Source: Rhodanobacter denitrificans
GTDB taxonomy: Bacteria > Pseudomonadota > Gammaproteobacteria > Xanthomonadales > Rhodanobacteraceae
Length of the DNA: 64,000 nucleotides
Assembly (NCBI RefSeq): GCF_003335105.1
Contig: NZ_QFWQ01000009.1
Location: 124,001 to 188,000, forward strand
Direction of reading: 5' to 3'
In this document: positions 26,305 to 35,358 of the stretch, piece after piece
How positions within the stretch are numbered: the first letter of the stretch is position 1
Layout of the letters: each line of letters starts with the position of its first letter
Program-made: the position numbers and the translations under genes
The notes under the pieces: model-generated
What the model was told of the DNA's origin: nothing
Seen by the model: the letters and a program-made list of their open reading frames with translations, nothing else
Database searches by the model: none

Positions 26305-27831
26305 ATGACACGTCCATACCTCTACGTCGCCGCTGTCGCCATGCTGGCGCTGGCCGCCTGTTCAGGCAAACCATCCGCTTCGTCATCCGGCCCGGCCGCC
26401 AACGCGACCGCGCCGGTCACCAGCACCTCGGTCGCCTCCGAGCGCGGCGACTTCGGTCCGCCGCAGGGCGAGCCGATCCACGCGGTGCTGACCAGCCCGC
26501 CGCATGTGCCGCCACCCATCCACCGCAACTACCCGGCGAAGGTCATCGTCGAGCTGGAAGTGGTCGAGAAGGAGATGCCGATCTCCGAGGGCGTGAGCTA
26601 CACGTTCTGGACCTTCGGCGGCACGGTGCCGGGCAGCTTCATCCGCGTGCGCCAGGGCGACACGGTGGAGTTCCACCTGAAGAACGCGCCGGACAGCAAG
26701 ATGCCGCACAACATCGACCTGCACGGCGTGACCGGGCCGGGCGGCGGCGCGGCATCGAGCTTCACCGCGCCGGGGCATGAGTCGCAGTTCACCTTCAAGG
26801 CGCTGAACCAGGGCATCTACGTCTACCACTGCGCCACCGCGCCGGTGGGCATGCACATCGCCAACGGCATGTACGGCCTGATCCTGGTCGAGCCGCCGGA
26901 GGGCCTCAGCCCGGTCGACCACGAGTACTACGTGATGCAGGGCGACTTCTACACCACCGGCAAGTACCGCGAGAAGGGCCACCAGCCGTTCGACATGGAG
27001 AAGGCGATCGACGAGCACCCGACCTACGTGCTGTTCAACGGCAGGGAAGGCTCGATCACCGGCGACAACGCGCTGACCGCCAAGACCGACCAGAAGGTGC
27101 GCCTGTTCGTCGGCAACGGCGGCCCGAACCTGGTCTCCAGTTTCCACGTGATCGGCGAGATCTTCGACAAGGTGCAGCCCGAGGGCGGCACGGTGGCGCA
27201 GCACAACGTGCAGACCACGCTGATCCCCTCCGGAGGTGCCGCGATCGTCGAGTTCCACACCGACGTGCCGGGCAGCTACGTGCTGGTCGACCACTCGATC
27301 TTCCGCGCCTTCAACAAGGGTGCGCTGGGCATCCTCAAGGTGGACGGCGCGGAGAACAAGGCGATCTACTCGGGCAAGGAGGTCGACTCGGTGTACCTGG
27401 GCGATCGCGCCGGCGCCAACCTGCAGGCGGTGAGCACGGCGGCGAAGGCGCATGCGGCCGGCACGCTGACCAAGGACGAGCAGATCGCCGCGGGCAAGCA
27501 GCTGTTCGCCGGCACCTGTTCGGTCTGCCACCAGGCGAACGGCGAGGGCCTGCCCAACGTGTTCCCGCCGCTGGCGAAGTCGGACCTGCTCGCGGCCGAT
27601 CCGAAGCGGGCGATGACCATCGTCACCCACGGCCTGACCGGCAAGGTCACCGTCAACGGGCACGAGTACGACTCGGTGATGCCGCCGATGAGCCAGCTGA
27701 CCGACGACGAAGTGGCCAACATCCTCACCTACGTGCTGAACAGCTGGGGCAACCCCGGCGGCCAGTTCAGCAAGGACGAGGTGGCCAAGGCACGTGCCGC
27801 GGCGACCCCGGCACCGGCGGCAGGACACTGA
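26305..27831 (+). CDS. nirK: Copper nitrite reductase fused to a C-terminal cytochrome c (lipoprotein)
   Basis: A 508-residue periplasmic enzyme reducing nitrite to NO. It starts with a lipoprotein signal (LAAC, Cys19) and a Ser/Ala/Thr-rich tether. Two cupredoxin domains follow. Type 1 copper ligands are H135, C176, H184 and M189; type 2 ligands are H140, H175 and H330; catalytic D138 and H281 are present. After about residue 385 a class I cytochrome c domain carries C405-x2-C408-H409 and a Met ligand near 459. The fused heme should feed electrons to the type 1 site. nirV and a SCO protein follow in the same direction. Confidence 0.95.
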   Translation: MTRPYLYVAAVAMLALAACSGKPSASSSGPAANATAPVTSTSVASERGDFGPPQGEPIHAVLTSPPHVPPPIHRNYPAKVIVELEVVEKEMPISEGVSYTFWTFGGTVPGSFIRVRQGDTVEFHLKNAPDSKMPHNIDLHGVTGPGGGAASSFTAPGHESQFTFKALNQGIYVYHCATAPVGMHIANGMYGLILVEPPEGLSPVDHEYYVMQGDFYTTGKYREKGHQPFDMEKAIDEHPTYVLFNGREGSITGDNALTAKTDQKVRLFVGNGGPNLVSSFHVIGEIFDKVQPEGGTVAQHNVQTTLIPSGGAAIVEFHTDVPGSYVLVDHSIFRAFNKGALGILKVDGAENKAIYSGKEVDSVYLGDRAGANLQAVSTAAKAHAAGTLTKDEQIAAGKQLFAGTCSVCHQANGEGLPNVFPPLAKSDLLAADPKRAMTIVTHGLTGKVTVNGHEYDSVMPPMSQLTDDEVANILTYVLNSWGNPGGQFSKDEVAKARAAATPAPAAGH

Positions 27832-27833
27832 CG

Positions 27834-28598
27834 ATGCGCACCCGACTGGCACTGGCGTGGTTTGGCCTGGTGCTGGCGCTCCCGGTGGTGGCGGCGGATT
27901 ACGCCGCCCTGCCGGGAGGCAGTTTCACCAGCGTGCTGCCAGCGGACGGCAAGGCAGCAGCGGCGCAGGTGGCGCCGTTCCGCCTGCGTACCGAGCCGGT
28001 CACCAACGCCGAGTTCCTGGCCTTCGTGAAGGCCCATCCGCAATGGCGTCGCGACCGCGTCGCCAGCATCCTGGCCGACGCGCGCTACCTCAGCCACTGG
28101 ACCGGTGCCGACACGCTGGGCGAGCAGGCGCTGCCGCAGCAGCCCGTCACCAGGGTCAGCTGGTTCGCCGCGCAGGCATATTGCGAGAGCGAGCAGGCAC
28201 GTCTGCCGAGCTGGTACGAGTGGGAGTACGCGGCGGCCGCCGATGCCACCCGCCGCGATGCGCGTGCCGATCCGGCCTGGCGCGAGGGCATCCTTGGCTG
28301 GTACTCGCGCCCCTCCAGCGCGGCGCTGCCGGCCATCGGCGGTACGGCCAACGTCTACCGCGTGCGCGATCTCAACAACCTGGTATGGGAATGGGTGGAC
28401 GACTTCAACGCGCTGATGGTCGCCAGCGACAGCCGCCAGCAAGGCGATCCCGACCTGCTGAAATTCTGCGGCGCCGGCGCGATCAGCCTGCAGGAAAAGG
28501 AGAACTACGCGGTGCTGATGCGCATCGCGATGCTGTCCGCGCTGAAGGCGTCCGACACCACCAACAACATGGGCTTCCGTTGTGCGAAGTCCGAGTGA
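27834..28598 (+). CDS. nirV: NirV-like formylglycine-generating-enzyme-fold protein
   Basis: A 254-residue exported protein (signal peptide MRTRLALAWFGLVLALPVVAA) with the sulfatase-modifying-factor/FGE fold: PGGSFTSVLP, then FRLRTEPVTNAEFLAF, QPVTRVSWFAAQAYCE, RLPSWYEWEYAAA, NLVWEWVDDF and NMGFRCAKS at the end. The fold's C-terminal NxGFR box is complete, but the paired catalytic cysteines of true FGE are not obvious, so sulfatase maturation is unlikely. NirV is known beside nirK in several denitrifiers and its exact role is unsettled; maturation of NirK is a common guess. It starts two bases after the nirK stop. Confidence 0.85.
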   Translation: MRTRLALAWFGLVLALPVVAADYAALPGGSFTSVLPADGKAAAAQVAPFRLRTEPVTNAEFLAFVKAHPQWRRDRVASILADARYLSHWTGADTLGEQALPQQPVTRVSWFAAQAYCESEQARLPSWYEWEYAAAADATRRDARADPAWREGILGWYSRPSSAALPAIGGTANVYRVRDLNNLVWEWVDDFNALMVASDSRQQGDPDLLKFCGAGAISLQEKENYAVLMRIAMLSALKASDTTNNMGFRCAKSE

Positions 28599-28608
28599 GG
28601 AATACGCC

Positions 28609-29181
28609 ATGAAACGCCTGTTGCCCCTGTTCGCGCTGCTGCTGCTGTTCGGCGGCGGCATGGCGCGCGCCGCCACGCCGCTGCCCGGCGATTCGATCTA
28701 CCAGTTGACGGTGCAGCTCACCGACCAGAACGGCCGGCAGCAGCCGCTGGCCGCGCGGCGAGGGCGGCCGCAGCTGGTGACGATGTTCTACACCTCGTGC
28801 CAGATGGTCTGCCCGATGATCATCGACAGCCTGCGGTTGACCCGCAACGCGCTGGATCCGGCGGGGCGCGGGAAGATCGACCTGCTGGCGGTGAGCTTCG
28901 ATCCCGCGCGCGACGACATCGCCACGCTGCACGCCTACGCCGGGAAGCGCAATCTCGATCCGCGCATCTGGACCCTGGCGCGCGCCGAGCCCGCGCAGGT
29001 GCGCCAGCTCTCCGGCGTGCTCGGCCTGCAGTACCGGCGCCTGCCGGACGGCGAATTCAACCACAGCAGCGAGCTGATCCTGCTCGATGCCGAGGGCCGC
29101 ATCGCGGCGCGCACCACGGTGATCGGCCGGCTCGACCCGGCCTTCGTCAAGGCCGTCAACGAGACCGCCGCCGCCCCGTGA
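28609..29181 (+). CDS. SCO1/SenC family copper chaperone
   Basis: A 190-residue exported thioredoxin-fold protein. The signal peptide is MKRLLPLFALLLLFGGGMARA. The copper/redox motif CxxxC is in FYTSCQMVCPMI, and the distal copper histidine is in FNHSSELILL. SCO proteins deliver copper to the CuA site of oxidases or reduce its cysteines; here, directly after nirK and nirV, copper supply to NirK is the natural inference. It lies 10 bases after nirV behind a GAGGAATACGCC ribosome site. A long hairpin follows the gene and probably ends the nirK operon. Confidence 0.9.
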   Translation: MKRLLPLFALLLLFGGGMARAATPLPGDSIYQLTVQLTDQNGRQQPLAARRGRPQLVTMFYTSCQMVCPMIIDSLRLTRNALDPAGRGKIDLLAVSFDPARDDIATLHAYAGKRNLDPRIWTLARAEPAQVRQLSGVLGLQYRRLPDGEFNHSSELILLDAEGRIAARTTVIGRLDPAFVKAVNETAAAP

Positions 29182-29227
29182 GCCGCGTCGGCAGATGGAC
29201 GTCCATACGTCCTGCACTGATTCCCAT

Positions 29228-29266
29228 CACATGAGAACGCCGCCGTCATGGCGGCGTTGTCATGTG
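29228..29266 (+). terminator. Long hairpin closing the nirK operon
   Basis: An inverted repeat with a 7-bp outer arm (CACATGA/TCATGTG) and a 9-bp inner arm (AACGCCGCC/GGCGGCGTT), interrupted by a single G-G mismatch and closed by GTCAT. It lacks a T-run. It may act as a terminator, an mRNA-stabilising 3' structure, or both. Confidence 0.65.
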
Positions 29267-29311
29267 TGTCGCGTGGCGTGATGTCACAGCTGGCGCTTTC
29301 GTGACGACGGA

Positions 29312-29325
29312 CTGACCGCAGTCAA
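29312..29325 (+). promoter_or_regulatory. FNR-like box of the porin gene
   Basis: CTGACCGCAGTCAA with CAGACT at 29347-29352, 35 bases from the box start. The -10 is the same hexamer as at hemN and cytochrome b561. Confidence 0.72.
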
Positions 29326-29379
29326 GCCCGTGCGGCCCCGGCCTGCGCAGACTGCGCGCAGTCCACAAGGGGTCACACG

Positions 29380-30630
29380 ATGAACACGACACGCAAGCTG
29401 CTTCCCATCGCCTGCCTGCTGGCCGCGACAGCCGCGCCAGCGGCCCGGGCCAGCGCCGACAACCCGTCGGCCACGCCAGCCAGCGCACCGTTGCAGCTGG
29501 AATGGGACGCGCGTCTGCGCCATGAGCAGGTCGACGACGATGCCTACAGCCGCGACGCGCGTGCCGACACCCTGCGTCTGCGGCTGGGCCTGCGCGCGAA
29601 CTTCGGCAGCGGCTGGAGCGGCCTGCTGGAAGGCGCGGGCGTGGCCAGCGCCGGCGAGCACTACAACAGCGGCGCGAACGGCCGCACGCAGTACCCGGCG
29701 ATCACCGACCCGCATGGCGGCGAGCTCAACCAAGCCTGGCTGGGCTGGCGCAACGACACGTTCGGCGCGACCCTCGGCCGCCAGCGCCTGCTGCTGGATA
29801 ACGAGCGCTGGGTCGGCAACGTGGGTTGGCGCCAGTACGAGCAGACCTACGACGCGCTGTCGCTGCAATGGCAGCCGCTGTCGACACTGAACGTGCGCTA
29901 TGCCTGGCTCGACCGCGTGCACCGGGTGGCCGGCCCCGACGCGCTCAGCCCGCCTGCGCGCGAGCGCCGGCTGGATACGCACCTGTTCCATCTCGCCTGG
30001 ACGCAGGGTGCGCAGCAGTGGACGGGTTATGCCTACCTGCACGAGGACCGCGACGTGGCCAGCGCGTCCACCGCCACCTGGGGCGTGCGCTGGAGCGGCA
30101 ACGCCCTCAGCGACGGCAACGGTCCGGGCTGGACGCTGGAGGCGGCGCGGCAGGACGACTACGCCAACAACCCACTGCACTTCAGCCACGACTACTGGTT
30201 GCTGGAGCCCGCGTGGACGCAGGCGGGCCTCACCGCGAAACTGGGCTGGGAGCATCTGGGCGGCAACGGCCGGCACGCGCTGCAGACGCCGCTGGCCACC
30301 CTGCATGCGTTCAACGGCTGGGACGACCAGTTCACGGTGACGCCGCCCGGTGGCATCGAGGACCGCTACGCGAGCATTGCCGGCAAGCTAGGCCGCGACG
30401 GTTTCGCCGGCAAGCTCGGCTGGGTCGTGGCCTGGCATGATTACCGTGCCGACCGTGGCGGCCGCTACGGCAGCGAGTGGAACGCGTCGCTGAGCTTCCC
30501 GCTGGCGGCGGGCCTGAGCGGCCTGGTCAAGCTGGCGGACTACCACGCCGACGGCTTCGGCCACGACAGCGCCAAGGTATGGCTGCAGCTCGAATGGAAG
30601 GGGCGGCAGGCGCTGGCGGACGCGCGCTGA
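29380..30630 (+). CDS. Outer-membrane beta-barrel porin, alginate-export-domain type
   Basis: A 416-residue exported protein (signal peptide ending near ARA-SADN) whose mature part shows alternating polar and aromatic strands of a large barrel: LEWDARLRHEQVDDD, RLRLGLRANFGSGWSG, AWLGWRNDTFGATLGRQRL and a final strand pattern VWLQLEWKG. The GRQRLLLDNERWVGNVGWRQ segment is typical of the alginate-export (AlgE-like) porin family, which despite the name is widespread and includes anion channels. The FNR promoter and position suggest passage of nitrite, nitrate or another anaerobic solute. The substrate is not established. Confidence 0.82.
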   Translation: MNTTRKLLPIACLLAATAAPAARASADNPSATPASAPLQLEWDARLRHEQVDDDAYSRDARADTLRLRLGLRANFGSGWSGLLEGAGVASAGEHYNSGANGRTQYPAITDPHGGELNQAWLGWRNDTFGATLGRQRLLLDNERWVGNVGWRQYEQTYDALSLQWQPLSTLNVRYAWLDRVHRVAGPDALSPPARERRLDTHLFHLAWTQGAQQWTGYAYLHEDRDVASASTATWGVRWSGNALSDGNGPGWTLEAARQDDYANNPLHFSHDYWLLEPAWTQAGLTAKLGWEHLGGNGRHALQTPLATLHAFNGWDDQFTVTPPGGIEDRYASIAGKLGRDGFAGKLGWVVAWHDYRADRGGRYGSEWNASLSFPLAAGLSGLVKLADYHADGFGHDSAKVWLQLEWKGRQALADAR

Positions 30631-30646
30631 GCGAAAGGCGCCGCGT

Positions 30647-30660
30647 CTGATGCAGATCAG
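30647..30660 (+). promoter_or_regulatory. FNR-like box of the DUF2249 operon
   Basis: CTGATGCAGATCAG is a perfect outer dyad (CTGAT/ATCAG). TGAGAT at 30683-30688 fits the class II -10, giving a predicted start near 30695, one base before the ATG at 30696. That would again be a leaderless message, as at hemN. Confidence 0.7.
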
Positions 30661-30695
30661 CGCATCCGTGCGGCGCTTGCGCTGAGATGACGCCC

Positions 30696-30980
30696 ATGCG
30701 AGCCGATCCGCCATCGCCCGGTTGTCGCGTCGACGATGGCGCGCCGACCGAACTGGACCTGCGCCGGCTGCCGTCGCCGGAGCCGATGCTGCGCGCGCTG
30801 GCGGCGGCCGACGCGCTGGCGCCGGGGCAGGGTGTGCAGGTGCTCACCCCGCTGCTGCCGCTGCCGCTGCTCGAGGTGCTGGCCGCACGCGGGCTGCACG
30901 CATCGGCCTCCGTGCTGCCCACTGGCGGCGCGCGCGTACTGATCCGCCGACCGGACGGCGATGGCGCGGCTGGCGCTTGA
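30696..30980 (+). CDS. DUF2249 domain protein
   Basis: A 94-residue cytosolic protein. DUF2249 features are visible: LDLRRLPSPEPMLRALAAADAL, in parts, followed by QGVQVLTPLLPLPLLEVLA and the final VLIRRPDG strand. DUF2249 proteins have a TusA-like two-layer fold and recur in denitrification clusters, sometimes fused to hemerythrin domains. An in-frame ATG three codons upstream (30687) exists but would precede the predicted transcript start. It overlaps the next gene by 20 bases, so the two are coupled. A sulfur-carrier or NO-response role is possible but unproven. Confidence 0.8.
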   Translation: MRADPPSPGCRVDDGAPTELDLRRLPSPEPMLRALAAADALAPGQGVQVLTPLLPLPLLEVLAARGLHASASVLPTGGARVLIRRPDGDGAAGA

Positions 30981-32214
30981 CCGCGCGCCGGCCGCATCGC
31001 TGCCGCGGCGCTTCCTGCTGAGCGCGCCGGCATGGGGCATGCTCGCCGGCGCATTGCTGCTGGTCGATGGCGACGCGCTGCTGCGCACGCGCTGGCAGCC
31101 GGGCACGCTGGCGCTGGCGCACGTGTTCGCGCTCGGCGTGCTGGGCAACGTGATGTTCGGCAGCGTGCTGCAGTTCCTGCCCGCGGCGGCCGGGGTGCGG
31201 GTTCGCGGCGGCGCGCGGCTCGGGCCGCCGCTGCACGCGGCGTTCAACCTGGGCGTGCTGCTGCTGGTGGCGGGCCTGCACCAGGGTTGGCGCGGCGGGC
31301 TGTTCGGCGCCGGCGTGCTGTTGCCGCTGGCGTTCGCGATGCTGGCCGCGATGACCTTGCCCGGCCTGGTGCAGGCGGCGGGGCAGCGGCTGCTGCGCAT
31401 CGGCATGGGGGCGGCGATCGGCGCGGGCACGGCGGTCGCGCTGCTCGGCAGCATGCTGGCGCTGGGCCTGGCCGGCCGTTGGGCGTCGCCGGCGCCGGCC
31501 TGGGTGGACGTGCATGCCGGCTGGGGCGTGCTGGGCTGGGTGATCGTGCTGCTGGCCAGCGTGGCGCGGGTGGTGATGCCGATGTTCCAGGGCACCGCCG
31601 CGGCCGATGCGCGGCTGCAGTCGCTGTGGCTGGGCAGCGCCTGGCTGGCCCTGCTCGGTGCATCCGGCGGGCGGCTGGCCGGTGCGGATGGCCGCTGGCT
31701 GGCCAGCGCAGTGGCGTTGCACGCGCTGCTGTTCGCGATCGCCGCGCTGTGGCTGCAGTGGCACGCCTCGCGCCAGCGCCGCGGACCGCTGGTGTGGAGC
31801 TGGCGCGCCGGACTGATCGCGCTGGCGCTGGCGGCATTAGCGCTGGCGTTCGACGTGCGTGGCGGCCTGCTGGCTGCCGCGCTGGGACTGGGTGTTGCGC
31901 TGCCGCTGCTGCTGCTCGGCATGGCCATGGAGATCGTTCCCTTCGTCGACTGGATCGAGCTGCACCGGCGCTGCGGCCGCGGCGTGCAGTTGCCGGGCGT
32001 GCAGCGCCTGCTGCCCGATGGCGACAAGTTCGGCGTGCTGCTGGCGCAGCTGCCGCTGCTGCTGTTGCCGGCTGCCGCGCTGTGGCCGCGGCCGTGGCTG
32101 GCCCGCGCGGCGGGGCTCGCGTTGTTGCTGGCCTGGCTGGCCGCCTGGTCGGCGCTGCGCAGCGTGCGCCGGCGAGCCGACGATTTCCTGCTGAAAGTGG
32201 AGCGCCGCCCATGA
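30961..32214 (+). CDS. Polytopic membrane protein with NnrS-like histidines, denitrification-linked
   Basis: A 417-residue inner-membrane protein with about 12 helices and no enzyme motif that I recognise with certainty. Intramembrane or edge histidines recur in HVFALGVLGNVMFGSVLQF, PLHAAFNLGVLLLVAGLHQG, VDVHAGWGVLGWVIVLLA and LHALLFAIAALWLQWH, which resembles the pattern in NnrS and heme-copper proteins, so heme or copper binding is a reasonable guess. The gene overlaps DUF2249 upstream by 20 bases and the DGC gene downstream by four, and the unit sits behind an FNR-type box. An NO-handling role is inferred from company. Confidence 0.68.
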   Translation: MARLALDRAPAASLPRRFLLSAPAWGMLAGALLLVDGDALLRTRWQPGTLALAHVFALGVLGNVMFGSVLQFLPAAAGVRVRGGARLGPPLHAAFNLGVLLLVAGLHQGWRGGLFGAGVLLPLAFAMLAAMTLPGLVQAAGQRLLRIGMGAAIGAGTAVALLGSMLALGLAGRWASPAPAWVDVHAGWGVLGWVIVLLASVARVVMPMFQGTAAADARLQSLWLGSAWLALLGASGGRLAGADGRWLASAVALHALLFAIAALWLQWHASRQRRGPLVWSWRAGLIALALAALALAFDVRGGLLAAALGLGVALPLLLLGMAMEIVPFVDWIELHRRCGRGVQLPGVQRLLPDGDKFGVLLAQLPLLLLPAAALWPRPWLARAAGLALLLAWLAAWSALRSVRRRADDFLLKVERRP

Positions 32215-32657
32215 GCGCCATGCTGCCGCTCGTCTATTCCTGCTCCGGCTGTTCCAGCGCGGCGCAGATGACCAACCATCTGGCGCTGAAGCTGGACCGC
32301 GACGGCGTCGCCGAAATGTCCTGCATCGCCGGCGTCGGCGGTGGCGTCGCCGGCCTGGTGCGCACCGCGCAGGGCGGCCGGCCGATCCTCGCGCTGGATG
32401 GCTGCGTGCTGAAATGCGCCGCGGCCTGCCTGGCTCGCGCCGGGGTGGTCGCCGACACGCACCTGGTGCTTTCCGACTACGGCGTGAAGAAGCGCCTGCG
32501 CACCGATTTCAGCGCCGCCGAGGCACAGCGGGCGTACGCCGCCGAGGTGCTGCCGGCGGCGCAGGCGCTGCGTGATGCGATGGCCGCGCGGCGCCGCCCC
32601 GGGCCTGCCGGAGCGGGCGATCGCGGACGTCTGCCGCCCGCCGCAGACGGCGGTTGA
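32211..32657 (+). CDS. DGC-domain putative zinc-binding protein
   Basis: A 148-residue cytosolic protein of the DGC family, named for its Asp-Gly-Cys motif, seen here as LALDGCVLKCAAACL. The N-terminal PLVYSCSGCSSAAQMTNHLA holds a CSGC cysteine pair; together the cysteines are predicted to bind zinc or an iron-sulfur centre. The tail beyond residue 120 is Arg/Gly/Pro rich and not conserved. The ATG overlaps the previous stop (ATGA). It occurs with DUF2249 and the polytopic protein as a three-gene unit. The function is unknown; sulfur or NO chemistry would fit. The stop overlaps the FNR box of nadA. Confidence 0.75.
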   Translation: MSAMLPLVYSCSGCSSAAQMTNHLALKLDRDGVAEMSCIAGVGGGVAGLVRTAQGGRPILALDGCVLKCAAACLARAGVVADTHLVLSDYGVKKRLRTDFSAAEAQRAYAAEVLPAAQALRDAMAARRRPGPAGAGDRGRLPPAADGG

Positions 32658-32667
32658 TCCCGGTCAA
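32654..32667 (+). promoter_or_regulatory. FNR/Anr box of nadAB
   Basis: TTGATCCCGGTCAA, a very good match, overlaps the stop codon of the DGC gene. CATGAT at 32691-32696 lies in the -10 position. It puts NAD synthesis under oxygen control in this organism. Confidence 0.75.
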
Positions 32668-32786
32668 GGCGCACCGGTGCCATCGCCCGCCATGATGCCG
32701 GCCGCGATGACCGACCTGTCCGCCTCCGCGCACCGCGCCGGCGCGGCCCGGGCCAGTTCGTTTCCCTCCACTGAAAAGCGATCCCG

Positions 32787-33812
32787 ATGACCGCCTCCGC
32801 AACGCTGCCCATGCCGGTCTGGCGCGACGAGCTCGAACACGAGTACGCCGCGCTGGCCGAGCGCCTGGAACCGCTGGTGCCATGCCTGGAGATCCCGCTG
32901 CACCTGCCGTGGATCGACGCGATCAACAAGCTGAAGAAGCAGCGCGGCGCGGTGATCATGGCGCACAGCTACCAGTCGCCGGAGATCTTCCACGGCGTGG
33001 CCGACATCACCGGCGACTCGCTGGGCCTGGCGCAGGCCGCCGCCGAGTGCGACGCGGACCTGATCGTGGTGTGCGGCGTGCACTTCATGGCCGAGAGCGC
33101 GAAGATCCTCGCACCTGAGAAGACCGTGCTGATCCCCGACCTGGAGGCGGGCTGTTCGCTGGCCTCGTCGATCACCGCCGCCGACGTGCGCGCACTGCGC
33201 GCACTGCACCCCGGCGCACCGGTGGTGAGCTATGCCAACACGTCGGCTGCGGTGAAGGCGGAGTCCGACGCGATCTGCACCTCGGCCAACGCGGTGCAGG
33301 TGGTCGAGTCGATGGGCGCGGCCAAGGTGATCTTCCTGCCCGATGAGTTCCTGGGCCGCCACGTCTCCAGCCAGACGAAGGTCGAGCTGGTGCTGTGGAA
33401 CGGGCGCTGCGAGGTGCACGAGAAGTTCACCGCGCAGCAGGCGCGCCATGCGCGCGAGCAGTTCGGCGCGATGCTGGTGGCGCACCCCGAATGCCCGCCG
33501 GAAGTGCTCGCCGAGGTGGATTTCGTCGGTTCCACCACGGCGATGGGCAAGTGGCTGGAGCGCGAGAAGCCGGCGCGCGTCGCACTGATCACCGAATGCT
33601 CGATGGCCGACAATCTGCGTTCGCAGTTTCCCGCCACCGAATTCATCAAGCCGTGCAACCTGTGCCCGCACATGCAGCGGATCACGCTGCAGAATATCTA
33701 CGCGTCGCTGCGCGACCTGCGCCATGCGATCGAGATCGCGCCCGAGGTGGTCGTGCGCGCGCGCGCCGCGCTGGAACGCATGCTGGCGGTGGGCAGGCGC
33801 GAGACGGTGTGA
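32787..33812 (+). CDS. nadA: Quinolinate synthase
   Basis: A 341-residue cytosolic [4Fe-4S] enzyme that condenses iminoaspartate with dihydroxyacetone phosphate to quinolinate in NAD synthesis. The three domain repeats start with the AHSYQSPEIFHGVADITGDS region; cluster cysteines are in VVCGVHFMAESAKIL, CSLASS or TECSMADN, and KPCNLCPHMQ. The ATG follows a weak AAAAGCGATCCCG. It is the first gene of nadAB, with the GTG start of nadB overlapping its stop. The oxygen-sensitive cluster makes higher expression without oxygen sensible. Confidence 0.94.
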   Translation: MTASATLPMPVWRDELEHEYAALAERLEPLVPCLEIPLHLPWIDAINKLKKQRGAVIMAHSYQSPEIFHGVADITGDSLGLAQAAAECDADLIVVCGVHFMAESAKILAPEKTVLIPDLEAGCSLASSITAADVRALRALHPGAPVVSYANTSAAVKAESDAICTSANAVQVVESMGAAKVIFLPDEFLGRHVSSQTKVELVLWNGRCEVHEKFTAQQARHAREQFGAMLVAHPECPPEVLAEVDFVGSTTAMGKWLEREKPARVALITECSMADNLRSQFPATEFIKPCNLCPHMQRITLQNIYASLRDLRHAIEIAPEVVVRARAALERMLAVGRRETV

Positions 33813-35293
33813 GGCACCCACGCCTGCCCATCGTGGTGATCGGCGGCGGCGTGGCCGGCATGGCCACCGCGCTTGCCGCGGCGCCTGCGCCGGTGCGCCT
33901 GCTGTGCCGGGCGCACGACGGCAGCGGCAGCGCCAGCGCGCTGGCGCAGGGCGGCGTCGCGGCTGCCGTTGACGCCTGCGACAGCGCCGCCGCGCATGCC
34001 GAGGACACCCTGCAGGCCGGCGCCCACCACAACGATGCGGCGGCGGTGCAATGGCTGACCGGCGCTGCGCCGGAGGCCATCGCCTGGCTGCAGGTGCAGG
34101 GCGTGGCGTTCGACCGCGCCGCCGACGGCCGCCTGCAGCTTGGCCGCGAGGGCGGCCACGGCACGGCGCGCATCGTGCACGCGGGCGGCGACGCCACCGG
34201 GGCCGCGCTGGTGCGCGCCCTGCGCGCGCGGATCCAGGAGGCGGGGCACGTGCAGTGGCGCGGCGGCGTCGATGTCGACGCGCTGCTGCTGCGCGACGGC
34301 CGCATCGCCGGCGTGCGCACCTGCGACGCGCGCGGCCGCCACGAGTGCATCGAGGCCGCGGCGGTGGTGCTGGCCACCGGCGGCATCGGCGCGCTGTTCG
34401 CGCACACCAGCAACCCGCCCGGTGCGAACGGCGCGGGGTTGGCCCTGGCGCTGGCCGCCGGCGTGCTGCCGCGCGACCTGGAATTCGTGCAGTTCCATCC
34501 CACCGCGCTGGACGTCGGCGGCCACTGCCTGCCGCTGGTCACCGAGGCGCTGCGTGGCGCCGGCGCGCGCCTCGTCGACGCCGCCGGCGATCCGCTGATG
34601 CGCGGCCTGCACCCGCTGGGCGACCTGGCGCCGCGCGACGTGGTGGCGCGTCGCGTGTGGCAGGCGCAGCGCGCAGGCGACCGGGTGTGGCTGGATGCGA
34701 CGGCGGTCGATGGCGACTGGCGCGTGCGTTTTCCCACCGTGCTTGGGGCCTGCCTGGCGCACGGCATCGACCCGCGCCGGTTACCGTTGCCGGTGACCCC
34801 GGCTGCGCACTTCCACATGGGCGGCGTGGCCACCGACCTGGATGGCCGCAGCACGCTCCCCGGCCTGTACGCGGTGGGCGAGGTGGCCTGCAACGGCGTG
34901 CACGGCGCCAACCGGCTGGCCAGCAATTCGCTGCTGGAGGCGGTGGCCTGCGGTCGCCGGCTCGGTGCCGTGCTGGCCCGGGCCGCGTTGCCGCCGGGGG
35001 CCGGCGGCAACCATCGCTGGGTCGAGCGCGGGGAGGCGCTGGCCGCGGACGCGCAGGCCGCGCTCGGCGAGCTGCTGTGGCGGGTGGCCGGGCCGGTGCG
35101 CGAAGGCGCTGTGCTGCGCGATGCCTGGCGCGCCTGTGCCGCGGCGGAGGAGGCGGGCTGGCAGATGCGCCTGGCCAAGGCCCTGCTGCGCGCAGCCCGG
35201 TTGCGCCGGCACAGCCTCGGCGCGCATGCCCGGTTCGATCGCGGCTGCGACGTTATGTCCCACGCGGAAACGGCGCGTCGGTACCGAGGCTGA
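33809..35293 (+). CDS. nadB: L-aspartate oxidase
   Basis: A 494-residue FAD enzyme that oxidises L-aspartate to iminoaspartate for NadA, using oxygen or fumarate as acceptor. It begins at GTG, which overlaps the nadA stop (GTGTGA). FAD fold [16 protein letters not shown] is right at the start. The active site region [15 protein letters not shown] and [15 protein letters not shown], and the FAD-binding end [20 protein letters not shown], are all present. It is about 40 residues shorter than the E. coli enzyme, mostly in the C-terminal helical domain. Frumarate-linked activity would let NAD synthesis run anaerobically, in line with the FNR box upstream of nadA. Confidence 0.93.
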   Translation: MRHPRLPIVVIGGGVAGMATALAAAPAPVRLLCRAHDGSGSASALAQGGVAAAVDACDSAAAHAEDTLQAGAHHNDAAAVQWLTGAAPEAIAWLQVQGVAFDRAADGRLQLGREGGHGTARIVHAGGDATGAALVRALRARIQEAGHVQWRGGVDVDALLLRDGRIAGVRTCDARGRHECIEAAAVVLATGGIGALFAHTSNPPGANGAGLALALAAGVLPRDLEFVQFHPTALDVGGHCLPLVTEALRGAGARLVDAAGDPLMRGLHPLGDLAPRDVVARRVWQAQRAGDRVWLDATAVDGDWRVRFPTVLGACLAHGIDPRRLPLPVTPAAHFHMGGVATDLDGRSTLPGLYAVGEVACNGVHGANRLASNSLLEAVACGRRLGAVLARAALPPGAGGNHRWVERGEALAADAQAALGELLWRVAGPVREGAVLRDAWRACAAAEEAGWQMRLAKALLRAARLRRHSLGAHARFDRGCDVMSHAETARRYRG

Positions 35294-35303
35294 CCCGGAT
35301 CAA
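35290..35303 (+). promoter_or_regulatory. FNR/Anr box of fabAB
   Basis: CTGACCCGGATCAA overlaps the nadB stop. CACACT at 35326-35331 starts exactly 36 bases from the box start. It implies oxygen control of anaerobic-type unsaturated fatty acid synthesis. Confidence 0.74.
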
Positions 35304-35358
35304 GACGCCTGCGACGGCCACCCAGCACACTGGGGGTTCCTCACTCCGCGAGCTTTCC

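Noticed and set aside
27834..28598. A true formylglycine-generating enzyme for sulfatases
   Set aside because: The catalytic cysteine pair is not evident, no sulfatase gene is near, and nirK precedes by two bases, so NirV is the better call.
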